Below, in pieces: positions 1 to 12,830 of a DNA stretch of 64,000 nucleotides (within the stretch, counting starts at the first letter, position 1; the number at the start of each line of letters is the position of its first letter). The notes beneath the pieces were generated by a model. The model did not search any database. It was not told where the DNA came from and was given only the letters and a program-made list of their open reading frames with translations. The stretch is from Lineus longissimus. Taxonomy: Eukaryota; Nemertea; Pilidiophora; Heteronemertea; Lineidae. The translations under genes were made by a program, and so were the position numbers. The stretch spans positions 5,967,001 to 6,031,000 of the forward strand of contig NC_088308.1 in NCBI RefSeq assembly GCF_910592395.1, given 5' to 3'.

Positions 1-1110
1 CGTTAATTAGCGAATTAGTGGTTTCGGGCGGTGAATTTATAGGACAGCCACGCGGGGCTCGCGACAACAATCAACGAATCTTAAAGAGCAGGCCATCTCG
101 AATGTGCTCACTCACCGTAACATCGAAACCGTTGTTGAAAAATTCTATGATTTTCTCCGCATATGAATACATCCTCACAATAAAGTTCAAAGGTGACCAC
201 AGCGGTATTTGATAGTGATTTTTTTCAACGCGCCGAGATTTTAGAGCAAGGGTTTTTTCAATGAACAAATTGTCAGGAGAGTTTGGACAAATCTCGGCCG
301 CGTCAGACTCTCTTGTCCGCAAACCTTATCATTGTCATCTTAGATTTTTTGCTGCTTTTTCCATTATGGTTATCTGATGATGTATAGTGCGCGATGCACC
401 CGGCAGTTTGCTTGATAAAGTGTCTTTTAAGATGTGGAGACAATACAGGAATGTCGAGCAGACTGTTGACTTTGCAGGGGGTGACCAGAAGAGCAGTCAC
501 AAAGACACCAAGTGACCTTTTTGTGAAGGTCATCGCGCGGCTGCCCCGGATCACCTGGAGTACCGCATTCACCGGGATCATCTTCAGCTCGGGCGCATTC
601 ATCCACGCATCTTCGCCAAATCCTCACCTCGGACAGGTCCTATAAATCTCAAGTACTACAATAAATGAATGAAGGAGGCCAGGACAAAGATTTTTAAGAA
701 TACTTTCAGATGTGTAGCGATTTACAACAAGGATGCACCCGCTTCATAAAGACTTTACTCGGCATATGCCCCTTTTGGGTGAAATTTCCTTTCTATATCA
801 TCCGAACAAAAAGATGGACTTGTAGCCCTAAAACTTTCACCCCCTGCATCCCATTGTTGTGGAGATAACTGTCATGAAGATACGGGTCGGACATTCATTC
901 ATAAAAGCAATGTGAACATCAATTCATTGTTGTGGTTCAGGGGACGGGGTATTTCATATCTTGTTTGTTATTGTTGAGTTTAATGTTGTATTTTGCTTGA
1001 TTCAGTGATCTTTTAAGCCTATGCACAGATTGTAACCTTGTGCCCGGTATGGACAGTTAGATTCACCTTATGAAAGCAGTTTCATTCGACTGTGTATATA
1101 ACTCGAGCAA

Positions 1111-1204
1111 CAGTTGTAGACTTCTTGTCCGTCCTGTTGGCCAATCAGAGTCCCTTAAATCTGCATCACCGGTGCAGTTGTAGACTTCTTGTCCGTCCTA
1201 TTGG
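1111..1204. repeat. short direct repeat, two copies
   Basis: A segment of about 32 bp beginning CAGTTGTAGACTTCTTG occurs at about 1,111-1,142 and again at about 1,171-1,204, with one or two substitutions. The spacer ends in the same GGTGCAG motif that flanks the second copy. This looks like a local duplication or a remnant of a small repeat; nothing indicates a function. Confidence 0.6.
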
Positions 1205-1811
1205 CCGGTGCAGTTCTAGAACTGAACAAATCACGAGGGCGTATATTCACATAGACTTTCGGTCATTTTTGCCTTGATGGAAATGGCGAATTTATGGTGG
1301 GCAGAGGATACTTTGGAGATTCCCCTTAAAGTTTCAAAATATCGTTACCAAAAGTTACCAAAATCTGCAATGTAAACGGTGAAAACAACCTCTGTACTTT
1401 GCCAAAAGAAGCAGTATCTTACCAATGTTCCCAAAACTCGCTGAAATATAAAGCGTTTCGCAAGATCCTTTGAAGCCATTGCATAAAACATACCAGATGC
1501 AACCGTTGCTAAACCCTGTCAAAGTGTACACAGAGGGATTTGCAAATCAGCTCACAGAGCCCGAGGAAAGGATACAACAGAATCCAACTGTTAAAGTTGA
1601 TTTTTCACACCGTTTTTGAATGCGGAGGCGTCTAGCTGCAGCAGATGATAATCCCACCGCGGGAGGAAGCTGGGGATGTTGACAGAAGGATACGGCTCGG
1701 GATGGCGGTGGAAGTTACAGACCTCCATCCAGCTCTGCAGGTGGAACGGATTGTTTGAGTCAATATAAGGTGGTTAGAGCTGAGACTAAGGATTTGAAGC
1801 TTAAAATACAG

Positions 1812-1993
1812 GTTTTGAGCTTTGAAACACCTTTTAGTGTTTTTCAGCCGACACAAATACTCATCCTGTAGAGGTTTTTCAGGCAAACGAAGGCTTAAAA
1901 GGCCCAAAAACCTTCTGGGGTTCGTCATTTCTCTAACCTCTGCGGAATGCTTATTTGTGTTGGCTGAAAAACCTTGTTTTTGAAAAGCTCAAA
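1812..1993. repeat. imperfect inverted repeat (hairpin, possible MITE remnant)
   Basis: The left arm at 1,812-1,859 and the right arm at about 1,951-1,993 are imperfect reverse complements. The core TATTTGTGT(C/T)GGCTGAAAAAC is shared, followed by a less conserved AAAGCTCAAA part. The spacer is about 90 bp. The arrangement suits a miniature inverted-repeat element or a foldback structure; no target-site duplication was recognised. Confidence 0.5.
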
Positions 1994-4900
1994 GGCTTTG
2001 TCGACATTCCGCGCCTGTATACGACAACTTTTTCAAAATATTCCTCACGACAAACAATACCATTTTATCGAAACATCATCCGTTTCATATGCCCATCCTC
2101 TTTGTGGTTTGAATGAAACTGGGGTCTGGATTCTCATCACACTTCTCAACCCTGACAGTAACCTTGCTTGATAATTATTCACATGACAACTAAGTTTTCA
2201 AAGTCACCGAAAAAAAACATATGACCCAACGAAACGTCACATCATTTTAACATTTCAACAATCATGCACATGAAAGCGGTTTAGCTTGAATGGAATTTTT
2301 CAAAAGCCCTCGATTCTTCGAAAAAAAGTTTGCAAATGGCGTTAGGGTCATGTATGGCCACAACGCTCCATCATTTTTCCTTTTCATCTTGTTTGCTTCT
2401 TTGAGGAGAGATGATGTTCAATACAAGAGGCAGACGATGACGGGACCGCGCCAGCGGCCCGTGTTTTGTCCTGCCACGCGTCCCTCACACCTGTGGATCA
2501 AATTAAGCTTCAAGGCAAAGCTTGGCCAGTTTACTATTTTTTTAAAGCAACGAAACGGATTTGGCGGAAACTGACTTGAAAAGCTGGACTAATCCGAAAG
2601 ACTCCACGTTAACAAGAAAAAAATCGCGGACGTATTCGCATCCAGAAAGGCGTAAACTTTCAATGATGACTGCAGAGGACTGGTAAAACTTAAATATCAC
2701 CAAAATTATCATATTTTTGGTCCAAAAAAGACAAAATTGACAATGGCTGCAATGAATAGGGCGTTTATTCTCTACCCGAGGCTATAGCTAATTAATGAGT
2801 CAATTCCGCGGGATACATATACCGAGTGGATGGAAAGATACTGGCCTGTATCATGCTAATTAAGGCGTATGTCATGCTTTGTCCGCATTCTCCGGTCTCT
2901 ATTTTAATTATAACTGCTATTAAAGTGCGGAGTAGCGGCCGCGCGTTCGAGGCTACAATTAGCCGAGGCTTGATAAAGGGGTCGGAGTAAAACACGCCTC
3001 GGCGCATGCAGCAGGAAAACCAGAGGGTAATTAGACTAGGAAGTTGAAACGATGGTATTCTTGAGGGGAAATTATCGGAATTATCATATTAGCAGCCATT
3101 CTTGACGTGTTCTGTCTAATTACATGATTGTGTCCGCGTTTTTTTCTTTTCTTCAGGTAGGTCGTTGAAAAACCTGTCGAGTTGGATTTGGGGAGGTCTC
3201 TGATCTTACCGGTGAGGAAGCCGATTTTGTAAGCGAAATGCTGATGATGACACTCGAACGAGTCGTTGAATCGGTACATGTAAGTGTACAACGACTGTAG
3301 AACGTATCACTTACCAAGCCATCTCTAAGTCAATGTCACAGGAACACCCTGGAGGAAATCAGGGATTAAAGCTCGCTTATTCTCCCTGTTTCTGTGCACG
3401 GCCGACGGAGTGAACCTCAACCCCTGATTTCCTAAGGATGCTGATCTTTTGGCATGATTCATGAAAGAAGAAGCGTGTCTTTGAATTCGACTGAGGACAC
3501 ATCGTAATAATGCGACGGCGAACGTCGTACTAGCATATAGATGACTGAATTGCTCAAGGCATCATTGGCGTGGGATGTCAACAGGCACGTGGTACACAAC
3601 ATGCACATGTCCCCCTCTCCTTGCGCGCATGCCGAGAACCCATGGTTCCCACAAACTAAAATGGGTCCATTTTGTGACACAACCCGAACGTTGGTTGACG
3701 GCGCAGAAGAAGCCAAACAGCACCTGGCTTGATACTGGAAGTCTTTCTCAAACCTGCCTCTTGAAGCAGTCAAGGAAAAGGATATAACTCAAACTCCATT
3801 ACCACGATCAAGAGGGTGCTCCTCTGTCAATGGGGCGGCCGGCTCTCTCAACAGGTGACGGCGCGTGGCGCTCTCACACGAGAAGAAAGCAGTCGGCAAA
3901 CAGTGCACCGTGATGTCGTAATTATCCATTCTTCTGTTTTGTTATATTTATTATGAGCAGCGAATTTCACAGATAAGGAGACTTTTGTTCATAAAGGGAA
4001 AGAAAATCAAAGTTGCTCGGTTTTTGACGGGGCACGTGCCGGGGCGACCGATGACATATTTTCAATACCGTCTGCGCACTTCGCCGGCGGCCATTTTGTC
4101 GTCAATGGCGGCCAGTTTTTGTTGTGTGAATTAATTAGTGTTTTTTGCGGAGGACAACACTCTTGATACATACTGGTATCTAAAGTGGAGATCCACCAAG
4201 ATTAACTTTCAGTTTCCTCATCAACCTCAGCTCACTTTAGCCTCTCGGCAGCGGTAGCCAACGACATCACTTCCCTCGAAAGAATCCATAGAAAAATGGC
4301 TACGACACGACACGACCCTTCTATTTGAAATCAGTTTGGGCTGCAGAATATTCTATTTTGGATGTGCTATTCACGCCACTCTAAAAAAGTATTTATAGTA
4401 CATGCACTTTATACTTTTGCCTTCGTCATTGAGAAGAGGCGCGGCATCCGATCCCACATAGGGACACCCATCCTACGTGATCTTGATCGGGAAAGCATCG
4501 ATCAGGCACAAGTCTGGGGTTATAAACCTGCTCCTTCCCCGTTTATAACCCAATAAACAAGGGCAAAAGTTTCTGTATTGTGTCTGAATCCGAGATTACC
4601 GAGTTGCCACGAGTCATCCAGCTGCTTCTGTAATAATCTTGGCTCGGGGTAAGGCATAGAAGCACAGAGAGACACCCTAAAGGACGGAGACTTTGTATTC
4701 AATTCACTGCCATTCATAGCCACATGCCTAGGAAAATACATACTTTTTGATCTAACCAACTCTTTGGAAGAGGCCACGCATAAACAAGAGTCAAGATAAC
4801 GGCAAGGGCCCAAGCTTAGGGAGGAAAGGACTGAGTAAGTGAAGAACTCGTGAAAATTTCGTCGTGAAGTGGCATGCTATCTCCTCCTACCAGATAAAGA

Positions 4901-7900
4901 ATTCGACGTGATTGAAATCTATGGTGAGCTAACATCTCCGCTCCTAATTACTTTGAATAACAAGTGTCTTGCAACATGCGACCCTCTATCACAATATTGC
5001 CTTAATTCGCGCAGGGGTTCCTAGACTAGTGTCATATGTTGATAATTTCAGTCCACCCTCCGTTTATTTGAGGCAAATGAAACAGAATTTACGACCGAGA
5101 CGATGCATGTCACCACACAATTCAGCAAACTTTTCAATTCTCAAATCTGCATATCCATTGCAATGTTAGTCACGGTTATTCGAAATGAAACATCATAAAA
5201 AAAATCATCAAGCAATTTGCTATTACCCCGCAAGACCCTCATACATGAACAGGCCGCCATGTTTATTTCCGTTATCGTGAGATCTCGTCCTCGGGCAACG
5301 TGAGCTATTCATTTCATTCTGATTGGCTTTTTGACGTGGTCGCTTCGGATCATAAAAATAACGATCGCTGGAGGGTCGTGTTTCTCGTAAAGAGCATGCG
5401 AGGGTGGGGTATTGTTTCATTTGTTTCAATTCTATCGTTTGACTGGAAAACTTCGCAGATTAGATCCCATGTTAGGGATGGATTTCAACCAAAGGAGAAT
5501 TGCAGATAAGAAGCGTGCCACCACCATTTGCCTATGGTCATGCAGATTTAATGAGGCGTTTAGAAAAACAATACAAGAATTTACATCGGTGAATGAAATT
5601 TTTGAAGGTTTGGCATGGTCTCAATGTTGATATTCCAGAAATTTGCATGCAGACGACACCCACAGCGTCCAACAGTATCACAAAGAAACTCATTTAAAAT
5701 TCTTAAATCGGGTCAATGTTTCAGTGAAATATGAAACAGTTGAATATGATCGTAAAATGAAAGTAGAAAATGTCCCCCTGGAAAAAGTGGTGTTCTGACG
5801 GATTATGGTATACGATAGAGGCCATGACCGTCATGCAAATAGCTTAGAGATTATAGGGCCCATTAATAGAATAGTTTGTTCCACGGATAATCTATTTTAG
5901 TAAGACATTTCAAACTTCTTCACCTGTAATGGAAACAGCTTCGACATGAAAATAAGTGAGACAAATCTGACCACGAAGCCGCAAATGTCCGCCCGAAACC
6001 GTTGAGGGAGGATGAACACACAGAGATGACATGGACCGATATTGGAATACAACGCCGCCTGGTGATTTTAGTCTGAACCCTGTTACGGGGAACTGGGCGA
6101 AGCTTGGTGCAACGTTGCTATAATATAAAGGGATGAGACATGGTCCAGAAATCAAAACCGCTTCTCCAACCAATTTACTCATCCAAACGGCTAAATTTGA
6201 CTTCCTACCACGGGCAGAAAAGAGACCTTTGACCGCTATTGGAGGTCAATATTGAAGCACTTGACGAAGAAAGGTCGTGTCATCAGCGTAAACAAGCTAT
6301 GACCGGTTCCGCATTTGCCAAACTCATTCCTGCTAATATTTATTAAAGCAGACGATAGAGGTAAGATGACCTCTTGGTTGTTTGTTGACAGCTTTGACTC
6401 GTGGTTTCTGTGTGCCGATGCTGTGGTGTCCGCCCGCAATACTTCAAGTGAACAGATCTCGACCCGGACGAGCTGTTGAAAAGTTGCTCAGCATTGGGAA
6501 ATCGGACTGGCCAGAATTTTAAAAAACCCATCTATGTTGAATTATATCTGCATTCGTTATTCGGGTCGCTACAAACTCTCAACATTAACAGAGTTTCCTG
6601 AAAGATTCCCTTGGAACGTCAGAACCGATGCCCACGATACCTGTCGGGACGAGGGCACAAACGCTGTCCCCAGTAACTAGGTTTCAGGCGGAGTCCCCAG
6701 GCTACCTCCCTGCCCTCAGCAAGCGAGGAGACATGTTTAACAACTATGTCAGGGCATCTTATCGATGGAGCGACGGATAAGAGCTGTCCGAGGAGGCGAC
6801 AGAGTCTCCGGCGCTGGGAAGTGCTCCAGGGCAAATTAGGTGTCCTAAACATGGATTAAGTTATTGTGAGATATCACCCCGGGACCTAACAGTTAGATAG
6901 CTATCAAAAAGAACTAGAATAAGTTCCAGTCTTATTGACTGAAAAGGCCCACAAACATACTGACCAGTAAATGCAAATCATACAGTTAATACCGCATACC
7001 AGGCCAAGCTTTTAACCTCTATCCAGAAATTTTCTTCAGGGAAAGGACATTTTTAATAAGCAAAACTGATATATTTTTATTACAATCTGCAGTGCGTTGT
7101 TCAAGGCCCTTGTTGATATTGATGCCGGTGTAACATCTGTGGTTGTTCCCCATGTTTCAGTGTTTCCAAACAATAGGCAGCTAGAGAGACCATGACTTTT
7201 CAATAGGGGGATACACAGAAAAACTCGTCAATCTATTTTTGAGCGTTCCCAAACAATGAGGGGAAACACTCAAAAACATTACACCGGCCCTCATCCGGCT
7301 ATAAGAGAAGGTAACCGTCTACTATTGAAGACATATACCCAGTGTTCCATGATTCCTGTCCTGTGGCATATTCCATGACGAAGATGGTGTTGAAATAGGG
7401 GTCGAAAGCTGGTTATTTCGAATCTTCTAGGCGAACAGCGGTAAAACCTTCGATACTACCTAAACAGCTGGCTCGACGTGGCATCAGAAGGCAGCCTTGG
7501 GCCAACGATTCGAGATGCGACAGGTTTAAATAACTTATCAGTCCTTTGATGACGTGATAATGTCCCCCGCAACCTTCTCCGAGGCGGTTACCAATACTGA
7601 TAACCCTTGAGGTGTAAAGAAGGTGAGAAAGTGCTCTGACTGACTAGTGACCTAACATCTTAACAGGAATATTGGCTTTCGGGGCACAAATATAACTTCC
7701 TAGGAGAGATGACTGCAGGCCATACTAACTTGTCCGACTCAGTTGAGACATGGGGGGATTGAGGCAAGACTGTCGTCGGTTCCAGCAGGGGTCCTATAGG
7801 TGACAAGATTATATAATAAGACAGGAGTTGTAGCCCCCAGACAGTCTCCTGGGCTCAGCGATATTTTGATTTCGGGCAATGTGGGATAGTTACCCGGATT

Positions 7901-8534
7901 ATACATAGTAATTCTGAAGATGCTGATTTGGCTCCAGAATGTTCGAATCTCGGGCGGTTATGAAATATGAATAAGATTTGATCTTGGAAGCATCATTAGA
8001 GCCATTTACCCACGCATACTGATTCATCAAATTTAAGTATACAAGACCTCTGACGTTTCAGTTAGAAGACACGAAGACCCACCGGCGGTGAACGTCAATC
8101 CTGAAGCCTCTTTCTTCCACTGGCTATACGCCGGTAAATCGGCATGGCTAGAAGGCGACGCATTCACGCATTTTGAAAAAGTCGTGCGTCGCATAAGTAG
8201 AAAAGGAATGACGATCTTCGTCCATGTACACGTAGTCATATTATTTCATCACAGAAGTACCGAACACATATACATGTACAAAATGTACTTCCCATTAAAA
8301 TTTAGATAGCGCGCGCGACCCTCAATGTTTTGACACTGGTCAGCTTTCAGACACCCCGCGGAAGGCTACGGAGGGAATATCTCTGGACATTCAGAATTAT
8401 ATCATGTATAGCCTTTTGGATAAAGCGTTCCTAACCATTCTCGATTCAACAACAGGCCACCCTTCTGAAGGGCCTGATTCGGTGAGATATGTTGGCCATT
8501 ACATTAAATGTGCATCACACCACTGCCCCCCATC

Positions 8535-9489
8535 CTACAGTCTTGGATAGTGTCCCCACTTCGACAACCTCATGTCGTCTTTCCTCCTGTATGAGCAAGT
8601 TGTAGGCATCCTTCTCTGATTCTGTGGCACAACCTTAAAACCATGATTCATCATCAAACACGGGCGCCGTATCCGGCGTTGACCTATCCCGAGCGCATGT
8701 GCGAAATCGGTATCCGGTTCAACGGGCTCTTCTTCCAGAAGTCCAACTTCTTCTTGCAATAAATCTACCAGTTCCGGGGTCCCATTATGTACAATCATCC
8801 CTTCTTCTTCTTCCACCTGCTTTTCAAGGAATCTGACATCGCTTGTGAGGGATTCCATCAAATCGCGATTGATCATGTCAATCTGACTTATTTTCCGGTT
8901 CCGTTCAGGCACTTGCGGTAGTTCCGGACGCCCCGAGTGTCGCTTTGAGAATTTTCGTAAGCCACTTGGTTTGTCCGCGAGACCGGTGCGACGGAGACTG
9001 GTGCGTTCCAACTCCAGATCGAGTGGAGGGAGCATTGATGATCGTCTGCTGAATCGTCTGCTCAGTTGGCCGATTGTGCCACTTGGTGGAAATTCTGTAA
9101 TAGCAGTAAAATAATGACATGTACATGTACATACAAAAGAATTAACGCCATATTTTCCGAACAATTTTTTCGTAAATTGGAGTATAGCAATTTTGACAAC
9201 GGGAAACTATTGAAAAGAATCCTTCACGGAGGGCGACCCCGGGGGTGATTCTATTCTTTCGGCGATTTCACCGGGTTCAAATCATCCTCCGGAGTTGACC
9301 ATCACCTGGAACAAAACTATAGGGATCGGAACCAGGTTCATGGCTGGCGATATCGGAGAAATGCATCAGCCACACCCTATAGCGTTAATTGAACTAGGGG
9401 ACCAGGGGACATTGTACATACGTACCATTACTTGAGTTCGGCGGTAGGCGGACTACACTTGAACACTTTCTGGGCACCGTGCCAGCCAT
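8535..9489 (-). CDS. hypothetical protein, two exons
   Basis: I do not recognise the family. Two minus-strand exons join in matching phase. Exon 1 (9,426-9,489) starts at an ATG and ends AATG before a GTACGT donor. Exon 2 (8,535-9,094) follows a TGCTATTACAG acceptor and ends at a stop. The predicted product is 207 aa. The N-terminal half is basic and Ser/Arg-rich (SRRFSRRSS). The middle is acidic and probably helical (LEKQVEEEEG, then LLQEEVGLLEEE), suggestive of a short coiled coil. The C-terminus is basic again. There is no signal peptide or membrane segment. An upstream exon cannot be excluded because the start context is unremarkable. The sustained open frame and matched splice phase are the reasons for calling it; no function is assigned. 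Confidence 0.5.
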
Positions 9490-9838
9490 ACTGAAGATGG
9501 GCCTGAAAAGAACAGGTTGTTATAACAGTGTTACTTAGAACCAAAACAATACGAGTTGCAATTGAATAAGTAAGACACTGCGTGGGAGAAGAAAAATACC
9601 TTTGACTAATCCCTACGAGGTCTTCCGTCTTACATGTACCTAGGTGGCTGTCCAATGTTTATTCTGCAAGGCTGTATTCCTCCTATGCTTCCACACTCCC
9701 TAATGTGACAGGGAGAATGCTAAGGCAGATAACTGCAGAGTAGGGATGGTGTTAATATCACTATGGATTCTACAAAAAAACATTAACAGTTCATAAGGTC
9801 ACCAGGTCACACCTACAGGTTTTCTGAGCATTCTAATA

Positions 9839-10078
9839 CTAGAGGTCTACTTGGAGCATGGAGTTGAAAACTTCCTTGCTTGGAGACGAGATAGGGACAA
9901 AGTCCTTAAAAGAGTCGGAGTTGCTATGGCTTCCTCTTGTTTGAATGAAAACTTTATCAGATGATTGCGATGTCAAAGTCTTGGGAATGATCAATTTGAA
10001 GGAGCTCCGGGTTTTAACATCCTCGTATAACCAGTGGTTTTCAACACATTCCGCCTCTCGGTTTTTCAATATTTCCAT
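9839..10078 (-). CDS. possible small hypothetical ORF or exon
   Basis: A 79-codon ATG-initiated open frame on the minus strand starts MEILKNREAECVENHW and ends MLQVDL. Its composition is mixed and protein-like, with no low-complexity run. It lies about 350 bp upstream of the two-exon hypothetical gene on the same strand and could be a 5' exon of that gene: a weak GTAGAC donor is available near its end. However, the phase does not match the downstream exon's best frame, so I leave it separate. No homologue is recognised. Confidence 0.25.
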   Translation of the reverse strand: MEILKNREAECVENHWLYEDVKTRSSFKLIIPKTLTSQSSDKVFIQTRGSHSNSDSFKDFVPISSPSKEVFNSMLQVDL

Positions 10079-12174
10079 ATGATGTTGGAGGGAAAAAGCT
10101 GAATATCAGGGTGGGTTTTAAGGGTCTTGGGGCCTCCCCCCCCCCCCGGAGAATCTATGTGTTTTGAGTCGCGATCGGTCATGCCATTTCCACTGCATGG
10201 TCGTACATGTAGCAACCAGGGGAATGCCCCCCCCCCCACAGAGGTCACCAAAAATGGGGTTTTAACCGTGATTTATGAAATTTCGAAAATTGTCATTTTC
10301 CAAATACATGTACATGTATACATCTACTATATCACTTTTTAATAAGTAGTGATTTGGATTCAGTGCGGGGTACGGTTTTCTTCTACCGAAATACGATAGT
10401 TTATGCTTTGATGTCACAAAAGGAAAATGACAAATATAATTTTTATTTTTAGGACATACGATTAATCTTCCTGATTTCAGCAAGTTGATAATGCTTCTTT
10501 TGGAGGTGTATCCGCGGCTAATGGGACGATGAAGAAAGATAATGACGATAAATCCGTAATTAAACGTGCTCTGGTTGCGTCAAGGTGCATGCGCACAGGT
10601 CAGAGTTGACGTTATTTATTATAGATGCTACGATGTAGACTGCCTGAAGCATTGCCAGCGTCCCTAAGACTTAACACAGGCGGGTGGTTATCTAAGGTGT
10701 TTATCTCGCCAGTCTGTTGGACAATGTGTCCAAACCAATTGTTTTCCCTGTGCAAGCGTCGTTGTCTCCTGGCTATTGGCCTGGGGTTCGATCTCTCATT
10801 ACGCCATCGTTCCTCCTAGAAGACGCCATGGGCTGATCGGGGAAGTTCTCTTCCATGGTCCCTTCGGCATTGGTGTCCCCCGGCTTATGTTACGTCACCC
10901 AGGGCAAACCATGCTTTATCGCCAGGCGCTATTCCCGGTTCTCAGCCTCAATGCGACGCCATGGAGTTTCATGTGAAGCAATAATGGTTGACCGGCGTTC
11001 ATGTCAGGGACAACACTGATAAGATCACCATAACATCTTAGATCGCTCTGATCATGTTTATGTGACAAAAAGCGAAATGGTCCACTTAGATTATCGAAGG
11101 GGTTCGTAATGGCTAAAAGTTGACATGGAGGAGAGGGTTTGGCCTCGCAGCGTTAAAGGGCCACAATATCAGACACTTAAGGGAGCTGGTTGATAGATGA
11201 CCAAAGGATGAACTTTCTCGGAGGTACTGAAGGTGATAAATATATCTTAATCCGTCAACCTACAACAGGGAAGGACACCATTTCTAGAGGGACATTTAGG
11301 ACTCCTGCACCGGGAAAAACAAATATCTGTGTCCTTCTTCTTGATGGGGAATCCAGTTTATCGTATTGTCCTTGTCATGACAACCAGTAGACACGAATGT
11401 TTTCAGAAGAAACCCCTTACAGTCCAATCTTCTCTTTCCAGATACATGTACAGTATACGATTGGAGGGGACAAGCCTACATACATCGATAGTCAGGTGAT
11501 CGCAGGCCAACTTTGATGTGGCGGGAGAATGTCATTTTGAGACTAATCAGTTTGTTGGCCATGTCCAGATTACATGGCTTAAGGTCGTTAAATATGTTGA
11601 TTCGAAAAATAACCCACACTCAAAATCTCGCCGATCACAACCCTATGCAATCGTGTAAATTTGAGATGTGTCCGGATAAAGCGCATTTTGACGTACGTGT
11701 CTTCCTAATAAACTGTGTGAATTAACAGGAGTCAGCGTCTGATGCGTGAAGAGACTGGTTTTGAAAGGCTGTGAATAGATAACTACCGTCACATCACGGT
11801 TCATGTGCCAATTTCGCTGATCGGTGTCGCGAACGACGCAATATTGCCCCGGATGTGAAGGTGCGGCCATATTTGTTTTACGGCCAGAGGTCACTTTCCG
11901 TCATCACGTCAACCTGCTCCGAGGCTTTGATTCTCAAATTACAGGTTGTCTCTTTAGGATCCTGTTGCAGACTTTTGCTTGGGGAGATGAACGTGTAGAC
12001 AGGTAATGGGGAGTAATTGGTTTGGGACGCTTGCAGCGGTAGTCGTCGCCTACCCCGCCCACTGGAAGCCTTCAATTGAAATGTTGCATTGCAACTTCCT
12101 CAGTTTTTGAGAATACCAAAACTGGCTTTCAAATTTAGAATTTCATCGCAAAGAAAGACTTCCTCTTTCATAGT

Positions 12175-12830
12175 GTTCCGGCAAGGCTAACGTCAGTAAA
12201 ACTACTTCGACTCGCAGCAAAGAAAGTTCCTCCTCCACAGTGTTCCGGCAAAGCTATTGTCAGAAACACTACCTCGACTCGCAGCAAAGAAAATTCCTCC
12301 TCAACAATGTTCCGGCAAGGCTAACGTCAGTAAAACTACTTCGACTCGCAGCAAAGAAAGTTCCTCCTCCACAGTGTTCCGGCAAAGCTATCGTCAGAAA
12401 CACTACCTCGACTCGCAGCAAAGAAAGTTCCTCCTCAACAATGTTCCGGCAAGGCTAACGTCAGTAAAACTACTTCGACTCGCAGCAAAGAAAGTTCCTC
12501 CTCCACAGTGTTCCGGCAAAGCTATCGTCAGAAACACTACCTCGACTCGCAGCAAAGAAAATTCCTCCTCAACAATGTTCCGACAAGGCTAACGTCAGAA
12601 AAACTACTTCGACTCGCAACAAAGAAAGTTCCGCCTCCACAGTGTTCCGGCAAAGCTATCGTCAGAAACACTACTTCGACTCGCAGCAAAGAAAGTTCCT
12701 CCTCCACAATTTTCCGGCAAGGCTAACGTCAGTAAAACTACTTCGATTCGCAACAAAGAAAGTTCCGCCTCCACAGTGTTCCGGCAAGGCTAACATCAGA
12801 AAAACTATATTTCGACTAGTAGCCTATGGC
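12175..12830. repeat. 67-bp minisatellite, dimeric higher-order array
   Basis: The motif GTTCCGGCAA recurs at exact 67-bp spacing (12,175; 12,242; 12,309; 12,376 and so on) for about 9.5 copies. Two variants alternate strictly. Type A reads AAGGCTAACGTCAGTAAAAC, and type B reads AAAGCTATCGTCAGAAACAC and has CTACCTCGACT instead of CTACTTCGACT. The true period is therefore a 134-bp dimer. The last copies are more diverged. Because 67 is not a multiple of 3, each frame passes through all three readings of the unit and all stay mostly open; this creates long pseudo-coding frames that I do not call as genes. Confidence 0.9.

Larger units (their letters stand above)
1..8534. other. gene-poor region, no supported gene
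   Basis: I see no open reading frame here with credible coding character or paired splice sites; the longest frames are about 100 codons and look random. Two small repeat structures are listed separately (1,111-1,204 and 1,812-1,993). A GC-rich patch around 4,025-4,115 carries two facing GGCGGCC/CCATTTTG-type motifs resembling YY1 sites, as seen in animal promoters, but no adjacent exon could be supported. Confidence 0.5.

Noticed and set aside
3157-3279. Exon-like segment with a strong polypyrimidine acceptor and a CAT/GTAAGT donor on the plus strand
   Set aside because: All three frames contain a stop within the segment, so it is not a coding exon; a non-coding RNA exon remains possible but unsupported.
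3459-3773. 104-codon minus-strand frame with several Cys
   Set aside because: No zinc-finger spacing, no splice support, and overlapping frames on the plus strand are equally open.
6560-6780. GC-richer plus-strand patch with an open frame containing SPGYLPALSKRGDMF
   Set aside because: About 65 codons bounded by stops, no splice sites or homology; possibly a relic but not supportable.
10640-10980. GGTTCGATCTC resembling a pol III B box at about 10,787
   Set aside because: No matching A box at the right distance and no cloverleaf.
12257-12592. 111-codon plus-strand frame
   Set aside because: Generated by the 67-bp minisatellite, open in all frames; no homology or splice context.
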